From Flavobacterium xueshanense (GTDB lineage Bacteria; Bacteroidota; Bacteroidia; Flavobacteriales; Flavobacteriaceae), in assembly GCF_900112975.1 (NCBI RefSeq), contig NZ_FONQ01000006.1, positions 62,001 through 126,000 of the forward strand: a stretch of DNA of 64,000 nucleotides. Direction: 5' to 3'. The translations under genes were made by a program, and so were the position numbers. The notes below the pieces were generated by a model. The model was not told the DNA's origin and ran no database searches. It saw only the letters and a list, made by a program, of their open reading frames with translations. Below are positions 8,094 to 17,306 of the stretch, piece by piece (within the stretch, counting starts at the first letter, position 1; each line of letters opens with the position of its first letter).

Positions 8094-10541
8094 TTAAACG
8101 TTTCCAATTCTGATTACATCAGCAAATATTCCTGAAGCCGTTACTGCAGCTCCTGCACCAGCACCTTTTATTAATAAAGGTTGGTCCACATAACGGTCCG
8201 TAAAGAATAGTACGATATTGTCTTTTCCTTCCAGATTGTAAAAAGGATGGTCTTTAGGAATAAATCTTAAACCAACATTTGCTTTTCCGTTTTCGAATTG
8301 CGCGACGTATTTTAGTCTGGATTCTTTGCTCAACGCTTCTTTATAAATAGTTTCAAAATGTGTTGCATGATTTTTCAGTGATTCGAAGAAAGCTTCATTT
8401 GAAGTAGTATCCAAACATTCTGCCGGCATGAAGGATTCATTGACAATTTCATCAATTTCCATTTTGTATCCACTTTCTCTGATCAGGATCAATATCTTTC
8501 TGGCAACGTCAATTCCGCTCAAATCAATCTTAGGATCCGGTTCTGTAAATCCTTGTACTCCTGCTTCTTTTACAACATCATGAAAAGTATTGTTTTCGTC
8601 AAAATTATTAAAGATAAAGTTCAAACTTCCTGATAAAACCGCTTGAATTTTATTCACTTTATCACCTGAGGCAATCAGATTTTTTACGGTATCAATAATT
8701 GGTAATCCAGCACCAACATTGGTTTCAAATAGGAACGGAGCGTTAAATTGTCTGGATAATTTTTTTAATTTTTTATAATTATCGTACTCCGAAGCACAAG
8801 CAATTTTGTTACAAGTTACTACGGCAGTATTGCGTTTTAAATACTGTTCGTAGGTTTTAGATACACTTTCATTTGCAGTAATATCAACGAAAATGCTGTT
8901 GCGTAAATTGAGTTCTTTTACATTTGCAATGAACTTTTCTTTATCAGCTAGTTCTCCGGTTTCTAGTAAAAATTGCCATTCTTTTAAAGCGATTCCATCC
9001 TCATCAAAATACATTTTTCTGGAATTGGACAAAGCAATAACGCGTAGGTTTATTTTCAGATTGTGTTTAAGGAATTTCTTTTGTTGGTGAATTTGCTCGA
9101 TGAATTTCTCCCCCACATTTCCAACGCCCATCACAAATAGGTTTAACTGTTTCGTGTTTTCTTCAAAAAAGTTTTCGTGTAAAGTATTTAGTGCTTTCTT
9201 AACGTCTCTTTCATTGATAACCGCCGAAATATTTCTTTCGGATGCACCTTGAGCAATCGCTCGGATGTTGACGTTATTTTTACCTAAAGTGCTAAACATT
9301 CTTCCGCTTAAACCTTGATGATTTTTCATGTTTTCGCCAACCAAAGCAATTATGCACAGGTTTTTTTCAACAATACAGGGATCAATTTTATTTTGTAAAA
9401 TCTCTACTTCGAAAGCTATGTTGATGGCATCTTCAGCCACATCAGCATCCGAATTTAAAATTCCAATGCAAATTGAATGTTCCGATGAAGCCTGAGTAAT
9501 AAAAATCACATTGATATTTTTATGTGATAATACTTCAAAAAGTCTTTTAGACGAACCTGTAACACCAATCATTCCTGGTCCTTCAAGTGTAATCAAGGTA
9601 ATATTATCGATATGGCTAATTCCTTTTACCGGATTAGTGTGAGCCATTTCCTGATTTGAAATATAAGTTCCTTCGGCTTCCGGTTCGAAAGTATTTTTGA
9701 TGAGAATTGGAATATTCCTTTTCAATACCGGTTGAATGGTTGGCGGGTATAAAACTTTGGCACCAAAATGCGACAACTCCATCGCTTCCTGATAGGAAAT
9801 GAAGGCGATAGGTTGCGCTTGCTTTACAATTTTTGGATTAGCAGTAAACATTCCGTTTACATCAGTCCAGATTTCTAAGTCTGATGCATTCAAAGCTCCA
9901 GCTAGAATTGCAGCTGTATAATCGGAACCACCACGACCTAGCGTAGTGTTTATGCCATCAAGTGATGCGGCAATAAATCCTGGCATTACAACCACTTGAT
10001 TCTCATTCGAAGCAAAGAAATCAGCAATTAATTGGTTTGAAACTTCAAAATTTACGGTTGCTTTTCCGAAATGATTGTCGGTTTTTATCAATTCGCGACT
10101 GTCTTTATAACCGCTATTTTTTAGATTTTGTTTTAATGCTTCTGCTACAATGTAAGAAGACAATAATTCGCCAAAACTCAAAATAGTATCGGAAGTTCTA
10201 GCAGATAATTCTCCCAAAAGAAAACAACCATCCAGTAAAGTTTCCAGATGATTTACAATTCTTTTTACATGACTTAATAAACTGCTTTGCTCACTTACGG
10301 GAATAAATTCTTTTAAAGCATCTAAATGTTTTTTCTCTATTTCGACAAGAATATCTTTGAAACTTTCATCACCGGCAGCCGCTTTTTGGGAAGCGAGTTG
10401 AAGTAAATCAGTTACTTTACTAAAAGCAGAAATTACTACTATTAATTTTTCTTCTTGTGCTTTATTGATGACTATGTCCAGTACGAGTTTTATATTTTGC
10501 GCATTGGCTACCGAAGTTCCGCCAAATTTTAATACTTTCAT
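8094..10541 (-). CDS. thrA: Bifunctional aspartokinase / homoserine dehydrogenase
   Basis: One 815-residue protein carrying the first and third steps of the aspartate-to-threonine pathway. The aspartokinase domain starts at residue 1 (KFGGTSV) and contains the FGELLSS and GRGGSDYTA motifs. ACT regulatory repeats follow in the middle. A Rossmann motif VMGVGNVGEKF near residue 465 opens the NAD(P)-dependent homoserine dehydrogenase half, which extends to the C-terminus and includes GFTEPDPKIDLSG. Length matches the fused enzyme of Bacteroidota and enterobacteria. It is first in thrABC and is preceded by a threonine-rich leader peptide, so it is likely controlled by threonine-dependent attenuation. 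Confidence 0.97.
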   Translation of the reverse strand: MKVLKFGGTSVANAQNIKLVLDIVINKAQEEKLIVVISAFSKVTDLLQLASQKAAAGDESFKDILVEIEKKHLDALKEFIPVSEQSSLLSHVKRIVNHLETLLDGCFLLGELSARTSDTILSFGELLSSYIVAEALKQNLKNSGYKDSRELIKTDNHFGKATVNFEVSNQLIADFFASNENQVVVMPGFIAASLDGINTTLGRGGSDYTAAILAGALNASDLEIWTDVNGMFTANPKIVKQAQPIAFISYQEAMELSHFGAKVLYPPTIQPVLKRNIPILIKNTFEPEAEGTYISNQEMAHTNPVKGISHIDNITLITLEGPGMIGVTGSSKRLFEVLSHKNINVIFITQASSEHSICIGILNSDADVAEDAINIAFEVEILQNKIDPCIVEKNLCIIALVGENMKNHQGLSGRMFSTLGKNNVNIRAIAQGASERNISAVINERDVKKALNTLHENFFEENTKQLNLFVMGVGNVGEKFIEQIHQQKKFLKHNLKINLRVIALSNSRKMYFDEDGIALKEWQFLLETGELADKEKFIANVKELNLRNSIFVDITANESVSKTYEQYLKRNTAVVTCNKIACASEYDNYKKLKKLSRQFNAPFLFETNVGAGLPIIDTVKNLIASGDKVNKIQAVLSGSLNFIFNNFDENNTFHDVVKEAGVQGFTEPDPKIDLSGIDVARKILILIRESGYKMEIDEIVNESFMPAECLDTTSNEAFFESLKNHATHFETIYKEALSKESRLKYVAQFENGKANVGLRFIPKDHPFYNLEGKDNIVLFFTDRYVDQPLLIKGAGAGAAVTASGIFADVIRIGNV

Positions 10542-10678
10542 AACGAAGTTATTTATTTTTAATATACTAGTAAATCGCCATTTTCGTGATTAATGGAATG
10601 TGGGCGATGTATTGGTGTGTGTTGTTTTTTATGAAAAATGTAATGTTTATTATATATCCAAAGACTGCCTTTCTTTCG

Positions 10679-10708
10679 AAAAAAAAATATAATAAAATAG
10701 GATTATAT
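10679..10708 (-). promoter_or_regulatory. Candidate attenuator hairpin with U-run upstream of thrA
   Basis: On the minus strand, just after the leader peptide, an ATATAAT / ATTATAT stem (plus coordinates 10687-10708) is followed directly by eight or nine Ts. A second hairpin, ACCCC-TTT-GGGGT, overlaps the leader stop codon at about 10719-10731. These could be alternative attenuator structures, but the T-run hairpin is AT-only and weak, so the assignment is tentative. Confidence 0.35.
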
Positions 10709-10717
10709 GTAAAATGT

Positions 10718-10822
10718 TTACCCCAAAGGGGTAGTTGTAGTTGTTGTAGTAAACGTAACAATAGCGCCAACCCAGATTTGAGTTGTTGTTGAAGAGTGAT
10801 ATGTAGCTTTGTTGTTTACCAT
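10718..10822 (-). CDS. Threonine operon leader peptide
   Basis: A 34-residue frame starting MVNNKATYHSS and ending with seven consecutive threonine codons, then PLG and TAA. Twelve of 34 residues are threonine and several others are isoleucine or valine, as in enterobacterial thr leaders. It lies 177 bp upstream of thrA on the same strand. A perfect TAnnTTTG promoter element ends about 11 bases before its ATG, so the mRNA would be nearly leaderless. The expected role is cis-regulatory: ribosome stalling when threonyl-tRNA is scarce controls thrABC expression. The mechanism in this phylum is inferred. Confidence 0.8.
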   Translation of the reverse strand: MVNNKATYHSSTTTQIWVGAIVTFTTTTTTTPLG

Positions 10823-10832
10823 TTTGATATTT

Positions 10833-10860
10833 CAAAAGTACGAATTTTTATAAAAGACAA
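10833..10860 (-). promoter_or_regulatory. Promoter of the thr operon
   Basis: On the minus strand TTG (plus coordinates 10858-10860) is separated by 17 bases from TACTTTTG (10833-10840), a full match to the Bacteroidota TTG-N17-23-TAnnTTTG promoter. Transcription would start near 10829, about 7 bases before the leader-peptide ATG. Confidence 0.7.
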
Positions 10861-11269
10861 ATCATTCAATAGTGTTTTTGCGAATATTTGAAAATAGTAG
10901 GTTCTATTTGAGGATTGTTAAATATTGTATGATTTGCGAAGGAGGTAATGGAGTTATTCGTATAAATCTTGAGATTTTTCGAATAATATTCACGGTTGCA
11001 GCATAATTTTATTAGAGATTGAGAATGCAAATCGGCCCTTATTTTTTTTAAAATAATCAAATTTACTTTTCTCTTATTGAAAAAAAGTTCTCCTTGCATC
11101 ATAGAGGGAAGACAATGTGACAATTATAAATATTGTATTGTAAGTCGAATAAGAATATTTGCATGAAATCTAATTTTTGGTTTTGTTTAACTGTAAGTTT
11201 AAATTATTAGCAATAAATGTTGTGTAATTATAAAGATTTATTCAATTTTACCTTTTAAACACTTTCAAA
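10861..11269. other. Gene-free divergent spacer
   Basis: This spacer lies between the thr promoter (minus) and hutH (plus). It is AT-rich. A minus-strand open frame at 10866-11123 has no family features and was not accepted. AATATTTG at about 11154-11161 is a weak -7 candidate for hutH, about 110 bases before its ATG. Confidence 0.35.
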
Positions 11270-12784
11270 ATGGATAATACGCATTATATTAGTAATGAAT
11301 TACTTAGCCTGGAAACATTAGCTGAAATTGTTTCGCATCATAAATCATTGGCTTTGTCAGATGAGGCGAAAATAAATATTCAAAAATGTCGCGATTATTT
11401 AGACAAAAAAATGGCTTCGCATTCGGATCCTATATATGGGATAAATACAGGTTTTGGTTCGCTTTGTAATGTGAAAATATCCAAGGAGAATTTATCAAAA
11501 TTACAGGAAAATTTAGTAAAATCACATTCTTGTGGAACAGGTGAGGAAGTGCCAACTGAAATTGTGAAACTGATGTTGTTGCTCAAAATCCAGTCGCTGA
11601 GTTATGGACATTCGGGAATTCAATTGCAAACGGTCGAGCGATTGATTGCATTTTATAATAATAATATTCTGCCGGTAATTTATACACAAGGTTCATTGGG
11701 AGCTTCGGGAGATTTAGCGCCTTTAGCACATTTATCATTACCTTTATTAGGAGAAGGCGATGTTTATTTTGAAGGAAAGAAAGTGCATTCCAGCGAAGTT
11801 TTGAAACATTTTGATTGGAAACCGATTGTTTTGCAGTCAAAAGAAGGATTGGCTTTGTTGAATGGAACGCAATTTATGACTGCTTATGGAGTGCATATTT
11901 TGATGAAAGTGAGCAAATTTTCTTATTTGGCTGATTTGATAGGAACAATTTCACTTGAAGGTTTTGATGGGAGAATTGAACCTTACAACGAATTGATACA
12001 TTTTATTAGACCTCACAAAGGACAAATTGTAACAGCCAACCGCATAAAAGGATTTTTGGAAGGAAGTGAAATTATTAAACAGCCCAAAAATCATGTGCAG
12101 GATCCGTATTCGTTCAGATGCATGCCGCAAGTTCATGGCGCTTCTAAAGATGCGATTGATTATGTCAAAAAAGTGTTCAAAACAGAAATCAATTCAGTGA
12201 CAGATAATCCTAATATTTTTATAGAAAGCGACCAAATTATTTCTGGAGGGAATTTTCATGGACAACCTTTGGCTTTGGCTCTAGATTTTATGGCAATCGC
12301 TTTGGCCGAATTAGGAAGTATATCGGAGCGTAGAACCTATCAATTGATTTCAGGGACTCGAAATCTTCCGGCATTTTTGGTGGATAATCCGGGTTTAAAT
12401 TCAGGTTTGATGATTCCACAATACACTGCCGCCAGCATTGCGAGCCAAAACAAGCAACTGGCAACTCCCGCTAGTGTCGACAGCATTGTTTCCAGCAACG
12501 GACAGGAAGATCATGTCAGTATGGGCGCAAATGCCGCTACGAAAGCATTACGTGTTTTGGATAATCTGGAACGCATTTTAGCTATCGAATTAATGAATGC
12601 TTCGCAAGCCATTGAATATAGAAGACCATTGCTGTCAAGTGATTTTATTGAAATGTTTTTACAAGCGTATCGCGAAGAAGTACCTTTGATTAAAGAAGAC
12701 CGAATTTTGCATTATGATATTGAAAAGACAGTTTCTTTTTTGAACACTTTTCAAATAGAAAATAATTTGTTAACAATAGCTTAA
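11270..12784 (+). CDS. hutH: Histidine ammonia-lyase
   Basis: Deaminates histidine to urocanate, the first step of histidine breakdown. 504 residues, the usual length. The Ala145-Ser146-Gly147 triad in GSLGASGDLAPL forms the MIO electrophile. The catalytic tyrosine lies in YGINTGFG (Tyr57). Ser85-His86 in the substrate pocket favours histidine over the phenylalanine/tyrosine enzymes. It is clearly different from the flavobacterial flexirubin-type tyrosine ammonia-lyase. No other hut gene is in the window, so the pathway must be completed elsewhere. Confidence 0.9.
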   Translation: MDNTHYISNELLSLETLAEIVSHHKSLALSDEAKINIQKCRDYLDKKMASHSDPIYGINTGFGSLCNVKISKENLSKLQENLVKSHSCGTGEEVPTEIVKLMLLLKIQSLSYGHSGIQLQTVERLIAFYNNNILPVIYTQGSLGASGDLAPLAHLSLPLLGEGDVYFEGKKVHSSEVLKHFDWKPIVLQSKEGLALLNGTQFMTAYGVHILMKVSKFSYLADLIGTISLEGFDGRIEPYNELIHFIRPHKGQIVTANRIKGFLEGSEIIKQPKNHVQDPYSFRCMPQVHGASKDAIDYVKKVFKTEINSVTDNPNIFIESDQIISGGNFHGQPLALALDFMAIALAELGSISERRTYQLISGTRNLPAFLVDNPGLNSGLMIPQYTAASIASQNKQLATPASVDSIVSSNGQEDHVSMGANAATKALRVLDNLERILAIELMNASQAIEYRRPLLSSDFIEMFLQAYREEVPLIKEDRILHYDIEKTVSFLNTFQIENNLLTIA

Positions 12785-12805
12785 CATTAGCAGGTAATAA
12801 TGAAG

Positions 12806-12813
12806 TAATTTTG
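12806..12813 (+). promoter_or_regulatory. TAnnTTTG -7 element for the phosphate-transport pair
   Basis: TAATTTTG is a perfect match to the Bacteroidota -7 element and lies 20 bases before the DUF47 start codon, in the 49-bp gap after hutH. It suggests that the DUF47-Pit pair is transcribed independently of hutH. No clear -33 TTG was seen. Confidence 0.5.
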
Positions 12814-12833
12814 CCAAACTAAATTTTAATGAA

Positions 12834-13478
12834 ATGAACATAAATAATTTTTTCCAATTTTTGGTTCCTAAAGACAAAAAGTTCTTTCCACTTTTTGAAG
12901 AAGCGTCAAGTAATTTAATTGAAATTGCTACAAATTTGCATGAAGCTGTAAACCTTCCTTTAAAAGAGCGTGAAGTTCTTTTTCAAAAAATTGATGTTTT
13001 GGAGCAAAAAGGGGAGGATATAACACGTCAAACCAACCTTGAGTTGAGCAGAAATTTTATTACTCCATTTGACAGAGAAGATATTTACTCATTAATAAGT
13101 TCGATAGACAACGTTGCCGGTAATCTTCATGGTGCAGCGAGTAGAATGCGATTGTACCAAGTGGATAAAATTACAAAATCTATCAGAAAACTGACCGAAA
13201 TTAATCTTGAAGCATGTCAGAACATTGATGTCGCGGTAAGAGAATTGAGAGATTTGAAAAAAATGAAGAACATCACTGATGCTTGTCTTCGAATTAATAA
13301 GTTGGAAAATAAATCAGATAACGTTTATGATAAAGCAGTTCTTGATTTATTCGAAAATGAAACTGATGCTAAAAACATTATCAAATACAAAGAAGTGTTG
13401 TCAGTTTTAGAAACTGCAACGGATAAATGTAAAAGTGTAGCGAGTGTTTTAGAATCAATTTCTGTAAAACATTCTTAA
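12834..13478 (+). CDS. DUF47 / PhoU-like regulator of phosphate transport
   Basis: 214 residues, all-helical, matching the DUF47 (TIGR00153) family related to PhoU. Recognisable parts are FFPLFEEAS near the N-terminus, the EQKGEDIT segment and FITPFDREDIY. Such proteins are encoded directly before Pit transporters and are thought to modulate their activity in the cytosol. Here the Pit gene starts 30 bp downstream on the same strand, supporting that pairing. Confidence 0.88.
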   Translation: MNINNFFQFLVPKDKKFFPLFEEASSNLIEIATNLHEAVNLPLKEREVLFQKIDVLEQKGEDITRQTNLELSRNFITPFDREDIYSLISSIDNVAGNLHGAASRMRLYQVDKITKSIRKLTEINLEACQNIDVAVRELRDLKKMKNITDACLRINKLENKSDNVYDKAVLDLFENETDAKNIIKYKEVLSVLETATDKCKSVASVLESISVKHS

Positions 13479-13508
13479 TTCAATCAGTTTTATTCTGAAA
13501 TTATAATT

Positions 13509-14792
13509 ATGGAATTTACTCTACTTATAGTTATTATAGTTCTGGCACTGATCTTTGATTATATCAATGGTTTTCATGATGCTGCCAATGCTATAGCGAC
13601 GGTTGTTGCCACAAAAGTATTAAGTCCTTTTCAGGCGGTTGTTTGGGCAGCTTTTTTTAACTTTTTGGCCTATTGGGTCTTTGGTTTTGGAGTAGCGGAT
13701 ACTGTTGCAAAAACAGCTAACACGATGGATATCAATTTAGTTGTGATTCTGGCAGGGGTAATTGCTGCAATTATTTGGAATTTATTTACCTGGTGGCAGG
13801 GAATTCCGTCGAGTTCTTCCCATACTTTAATAGGTGGATTTGCCGGAGCAGCAATTGCTCATGCAGGTTTTGGTGTTGTTTCTTGGTACAAAGAAGGAAA
13901 AGATGGCGGCATGCCTTCAGGAGTTTTAATCATTGTTGCTTTTATTATATTAGCACCCTTATTAGGAGCTTTAATTTCTTATTTAATCTCGATTTGGTTG
14001 CTTAATGCTTCTAAAAAGAGTATTTATCCAAAGATTTTTACAACTTCTTTAATGATTTTGACAATCTGGTTTGTAGAAAGCCAGATGGTATATTACAATC
14101 AAATCGCAAAACCACGTTTCGATTCCCATTTTTGGAGTGTAGCGTTAGAAGCTCATAATATAAAATGGTTTTTAGTAGCATTCATTGTTCTTTCCATCAG
14201 CACATTCTGTTTGATATTTAGTAGTTTAAATTTAAATCAAGCTACGGCATGGTTGAAAAAAATGCAATTGCTATCTTCCGCCGCTTTTAGTTTAGGACAC
14301 GGTGGAAATGACTCGCAAAAAGTGATGGGTATTATTGCCGCAGCGGTTGCTGTTTATATTAATACAAGTGGTGTTGCTCAGGAAGCATTGCCTAATTGGT
14401 TAGATGTGGTGTTGCCAAATGATGAAGGTGCATTCAAAATGCCGACTTGGATTCCGCTAGCGTGTTATTCTGCAATTGCAGCGGGAACATTAAGTGGTGG
14501 TTGGAAGATCGTAAAAACGATGGGTTCAAAAATCACAAAAGTAACTTCTTTTGAAGGTGTAGCCGCAGAAACTGCTGGAGCTTTGACCTTATATTTTACT
14601 GAACATTTTAAAGTGCCTGTAAGTACAACACATACTATAACCGGATCTATTATCGGGGTGGGACTTACTAAAAGAGTTTCTGCAGTACGCTGGGGAATGA
14701 CGGTAAGCTTATTATGGGCTTGGGTTTTAACCATTCCAATTTCAGCAATATTAGCAGCAATCATTTATTATATTTTCAGTATTTTTATCTAA
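13509..14792 (+). CDS. Inorganic phosphate transporter, Pit family
   Basis: 427 residues with about ten membrane helices. The two inverted Pit signature motifs are present: NGFHDAANAIATVV near residues 20-33 and the second-half GHGGNDSQKVMG, followed by VSTTHTITGSIIG. Pit carriers import phosphate (as metal-phosphate) with protons at the inner membrane. It is co-transcribed with the DUF47 gene upstream and followed by a strong terminator. Confidence 0.93.
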   Translation: MEFTLLIVIIVLALIFDYINGFHDAANAIATVVATKVLSPFQAVVWAAFFNFLAYWVFGFGVADTVAKTANTMDINLVVILAGVIAAIIWNLFTWWQGIPSSSSHTLIGGFAGAAIAHAGFGVVSWYKEGKDGGMPSGVLIIVAFIILAPLLGALISYLISIWLLNASKKSIYPKIFTTSLMILTIWFVESQMVYYNQIAKPRFDSHFWSVALEAHNIKWFLVAFIVLSISTFCLIFSSLNLNQATAWLKKMQLLSSAAFSLGHGGNDSQKVMGIIAAAVAVYINTSGVAQEALPNWLDVVLPNDEGAFKMPTWIPLACYSAIAAGTLSGGWKIVKTMGSKITKVTSFEGVAAETAGALTLYFTEHFKVPVSTTHTITGSIIGVGLTKRVSAVRWGMTVSLLWAWVLTIPISAILAAIIYYIFSIFI

Positions 14793-14810
14793 TATGCGAA
14801 TACTATTCAT

Positions 14811-14841
14811 AAAAAAACCATTCCTTAGGAATGGTTTTTTT
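14811..14841. terminator. Bidirectional rho-independent terminator
   Basis: An AACCATTCC-TTA-GGAATGGTT stem with A-run before and T-run after lies between the convergent Pit gene and the small acetyltransferase gene. Confidence 0.9.
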
Positions 14842-14861
14842 ATGTTCTAAATTTAAGTTTG

Positions 14862-15143
14862 CTAAAATTGGAGATCTTGAATTTCTTTTGTTTTATCAAA
14901 TATGCTTTTTGCGAATGAACATGTGGGAACAATTTTAAGATTATTTTCGCGAGCATATTGTGCGGCTTCTAATACCATTTTTTTGCCCACACTTTGTCCC
15001 GAAAAATCAGGATTTACTTCGGTGTGATCAATGATAAATTTATCAGTTCCAGACCAAGTGTATGTCAATCTGCCGGCTTCTACCTTATGGACAACCGCTT
15101 TAAAATGGCCACTTTTAGTTTCGTTTAAATGTTCAATTGTCAT
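14862..15143 (-). CDS. Small GNAT-type N-acetyltransferase (YidJ/Acetyltransf_CG-like)
   Basis: 93 residues, the short single-domain GNAT family. It has the acetyl-CoA loop motif GQSVGKKMV around residues 49-57 and the typical late segment KIVPTCSFAKSIF. The substrate is unknown in this family. It is followed by the strong shared terminator at 14811. The gene upstream on the same strand (DUF421) appears broken. Confidence 0.85.
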   Translation of the reverse strand: MTIEHLNETKSGHFKAVVHKVEAGRLTYTWSGTDKFIIDHTEVNPDFSGQSVGKKMVLEAAQYARENNLKIVPTCSFAKSIFDKTKEIQDLQF

Positions 15144-15186
15144 GAATTTATAATTTAATTTGTTACTATTTCAATGGGACGTATGG

Positions 15187-15702
15187 TTAGTTTATTCCAC
15201 TTAGACTTTTGTAAATGTGTTTTCGCTTGTGATACGTTTGTTTTAAATTTTGATTGCCTGAGATAATGCTGATGTTGCCATCAATTTCAAGCATAGCGAG
15301 TTTTACATCTTTAAAATATTATATTCCATGTTCGCGCATGGCTTCTTTCAATTCATCAGCAGAAATGTTCAATTTGCATAATGTTTTAAAATCCAAATTT
15401 CCCTCGTGGATTAAGATTTCTGGTTTTTCTTGCATGAAATCACTAAATTTGGGGTACTTAAACATCAATTTCTTTAAAATAAAATTATTGATAAATAGGA
15501 CTGAAGCTGCGGCCAAAACTCCCCATAAACTGGTATTGTTTCCTACCATTGCATTTTGAACGGAGTTGCTGATGAGCAGAATCAATATTACATCAGCGGT
15601 GTTCAGCTGCGACAATTCTTTCTTGCCAAAAAGACGTAATGCAATAATCATAAAAAAATAAACGGCACTACTACGGAGAATTATCGTTAAATACTCATTC
15701 AT
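15187..15702 (-). pseudogene. DUF421 (YetF/YcaP-like) membrane protein interrupted by one in-frame stop
   Basis: The first 127 codons give a three-helix membrane segment plus the start of the DUF421 cytosolic domain (EKPEILIHEGNL, then ELKEAMREHGI). A TAA at 15319-15321 ends the frame. Without any shift, 43 further codons continue the domain (YFKDVKLAMLEIDGNISII) to a TAA at 15187. The downstream part is where DUF421 proteins normally continue, so a single nonsense change is the simplest explanation. A shortened membrane-only product could still be made. DUF421 proteins have no firm biochemical role. Confidence 0.8.
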
Positions 15703-15786
15703 TTTTTTAGGTTTAATTCATCTTTAAAAACTACTTTACTGACAATAATTCAATATCTGGTACTTGCAGTAATGCAGAATTATTAA

Positions 15787-17169
15787 TTATTTCAACTCAG
15801 TTTTTTGCTTGAAATTTTTTTCAATTGCTTTGATCATTTCTCCGGCTATGTCTTTATTAGTAGCTCCTTCAATTCCTTCTAATCCCGGTGATGAATTTAC
15901 TTCCAGCAATAATGGTCCTTTAGCGGAACGAATAATATCAACACCAGCTACTTTCAAGTCCATTGCTTTCGTTGCTTTGATGGCAATCCGTTTTTCCTCT
16001 GCAGTAACTTTTATGACAGATGCCGTTCCTCCAAGATGAATGTTGGCTCTAAATTCGCCTGGCATCGCTTCGCGCTGAATGGCAGCCACTACTTTTCCGT
16101 CAATTACAAAACAACGGATATCTTTTCCGTTGGCTTCCTTAATGAATTCCTGAACTAATATATTGGCATTTAAACTTTTGAAAGCATTGATAACGCTTTC
16201 TGCGGCTTTTTTTGTTTCGGCTAAAACCACACCCTTTCCTTGAGTTCCCTCTAACAATTTTACGATTAATGGAGAACCGCCTACCATTTTTATCAAATCA
16301 TCAGTATCCAAAGGAGAATTAGCAAAACCAGTCGTAGGAATTTCTACACCGTGATTTAGAAGTAATTGCAAAGAATATAATTTATCGCGTGATTGCGTAA
16401 TGGCGTTCGATGAATTCAAACAATATACTTTCAATGCTTCAAATTGTCTTGTCAAAGCGCAACCGTAAAATGTAATACTTGGTCTGATTCTAGGAATGAT
16501 GGCGTCAAATTGATTTAATATCTTACCTCCACGATAATGGATTTCAGGTGTTTTTGCATCCAGTTTCATGTAACATTCCTTTATGTTTAAGAAATGCATT
16601 TCATGGCCTCGCATTTCTCCGGCTTCCATGATTCGCTTGTTGCTGTACAATTCAGGATTACTGGCTAAAAGCCCAATACGTAAACCAGAAGTCGCTTTTT
16701 CAGAATTTTTATATAATTCTTTTAAAGTATCTGTTGTAGGTTGTCCTAAAAGATATTTTTGTTCCGGATCTACTAAAACTCTTCCACTCATTGCTTCACG
16801 TCCCAAAAGCATTCTGAAACCCATCGAATCTCGATTAGTCAGTGTCATTTCTATTGGCCACTGTGAACTTCCAATTTGTAGATTTGTTTGAATAACATAA
16901 CGTTGCTCTCTAAAACCACTGGAACTTTTTACAATACGTTTATCAATTAATGCTGCTTCACAATGAATTACCGTTTTTTGATTATTTTGTATCGGATTAA
17001 TGTCAAATTTTACCCAGTTGCTCTCATTTTTTATAAATGGAGCGATGTTGATAGCGTGTAAAGCTGATGTTTTTGCACCCGAATCCACTCGGGCTTTTAT
17101 AGTGGGAATTCCTAATTCTGGAAAAGAACACCATTCTTCACTACCTAGAATAACTTTATTATCTGACAT
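15787..17169 (-). CDS. rimK: Retropepsin-like domain fused to RimK-type ATP-grasp ligase
   Basis: 460 residues in two parts. Residues 1 to about 140 match the Zn_protease / retropepsin-like family (PF05618), with the [14 protein letters not shown] aspartate motif (Asp29) and LLGREAMSG. From about 160 to the end is a RimK ATP-grasp ligase ([53 protein letters not shown]). RimK adds glutamate to the C-terminus of ribosomal protein S6 or related substrates. The two domains are separate neighbouring genes in many bacteria, which supports a joint modification/processing role. The fused target is not known. Confidence 0.88.
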   Translation of the reverse strand: MSDNKVILGSEEWCSFPELGIPTIKARVDSGAKTSALHAINIAPFIKNESNWVKFDINPIQNNQKTVIHCEAALIDKRIVKSSSGFREQRYVIQTNLQIGSSQWPIEMTLTNRDSMGFRMLLGREAMSGRVLVDPEQKYLLGQPTTDTLKELYKNSEKATSGLRIGLLASNPELYSNKRIMEAGEMRGHEMHFLNIKECYMKLDAKTPEIHYRGGKILNQFDAIIPRIRPSITFYGCALTRQFEALKVYCLNSSNAITQSRDKLYSLQLLLNHGVEIPTTGFANSPLDTDDLIKMVGGSPLIVKLLEGTQGKGVVLAETKKAAESVINAFKSLNANILVQEFIKEANGKDIRCFVIDGKVVAAIQREAMPGEFRANIHLGGTASVIKVTAEEKRIAIKATKAMDLKVAGVDIIRSAKGPLLLEVNSSPGLEGIEGATNKDIAGEMIKAIEKNFKQKTELK

Positions 17170-17249
17170 AAAATAATTTTAATTAACCTTTTTTATAAAG
17201 ACCAAATGTAAATATTTGTTTTCAAAAAAAGTGTGTTAATGGTAAAGAA

Positions 17250-17284
17250 TAAACCCGCTATGTTATAAAAACGTAACGGGTTTA
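17250..17284. terminator. Hairpin after clpC
   Basis: A TAAACCCG / CGGGTTTA outer stem (17250-17257 with 17277-17284) has an inner TATGTT / AACGTA stem. It lies 23 bp past the clpC stop on the minus strand. The T-run is poor, so confidence is moderate. Confidence 0.6.
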
Positions 17285-17306
17285 AATTATATATTCCTAC
17301 CAGGAT

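Noticed and set aside
10586..10835. Small ORFs on either strand overlapping the thr leader region
   Set aside because: They lack family features. The frame with repeated threonine codons on the minus strand explains the region better.
11270..12784. Tyrosine ammonia-lyase of a flexirubin pigment cluster
   Set aside because: Ser-His in the substrate pocket and overall sequence match histidine ammonia-lyase. No aryl-polyene genes are nearby.
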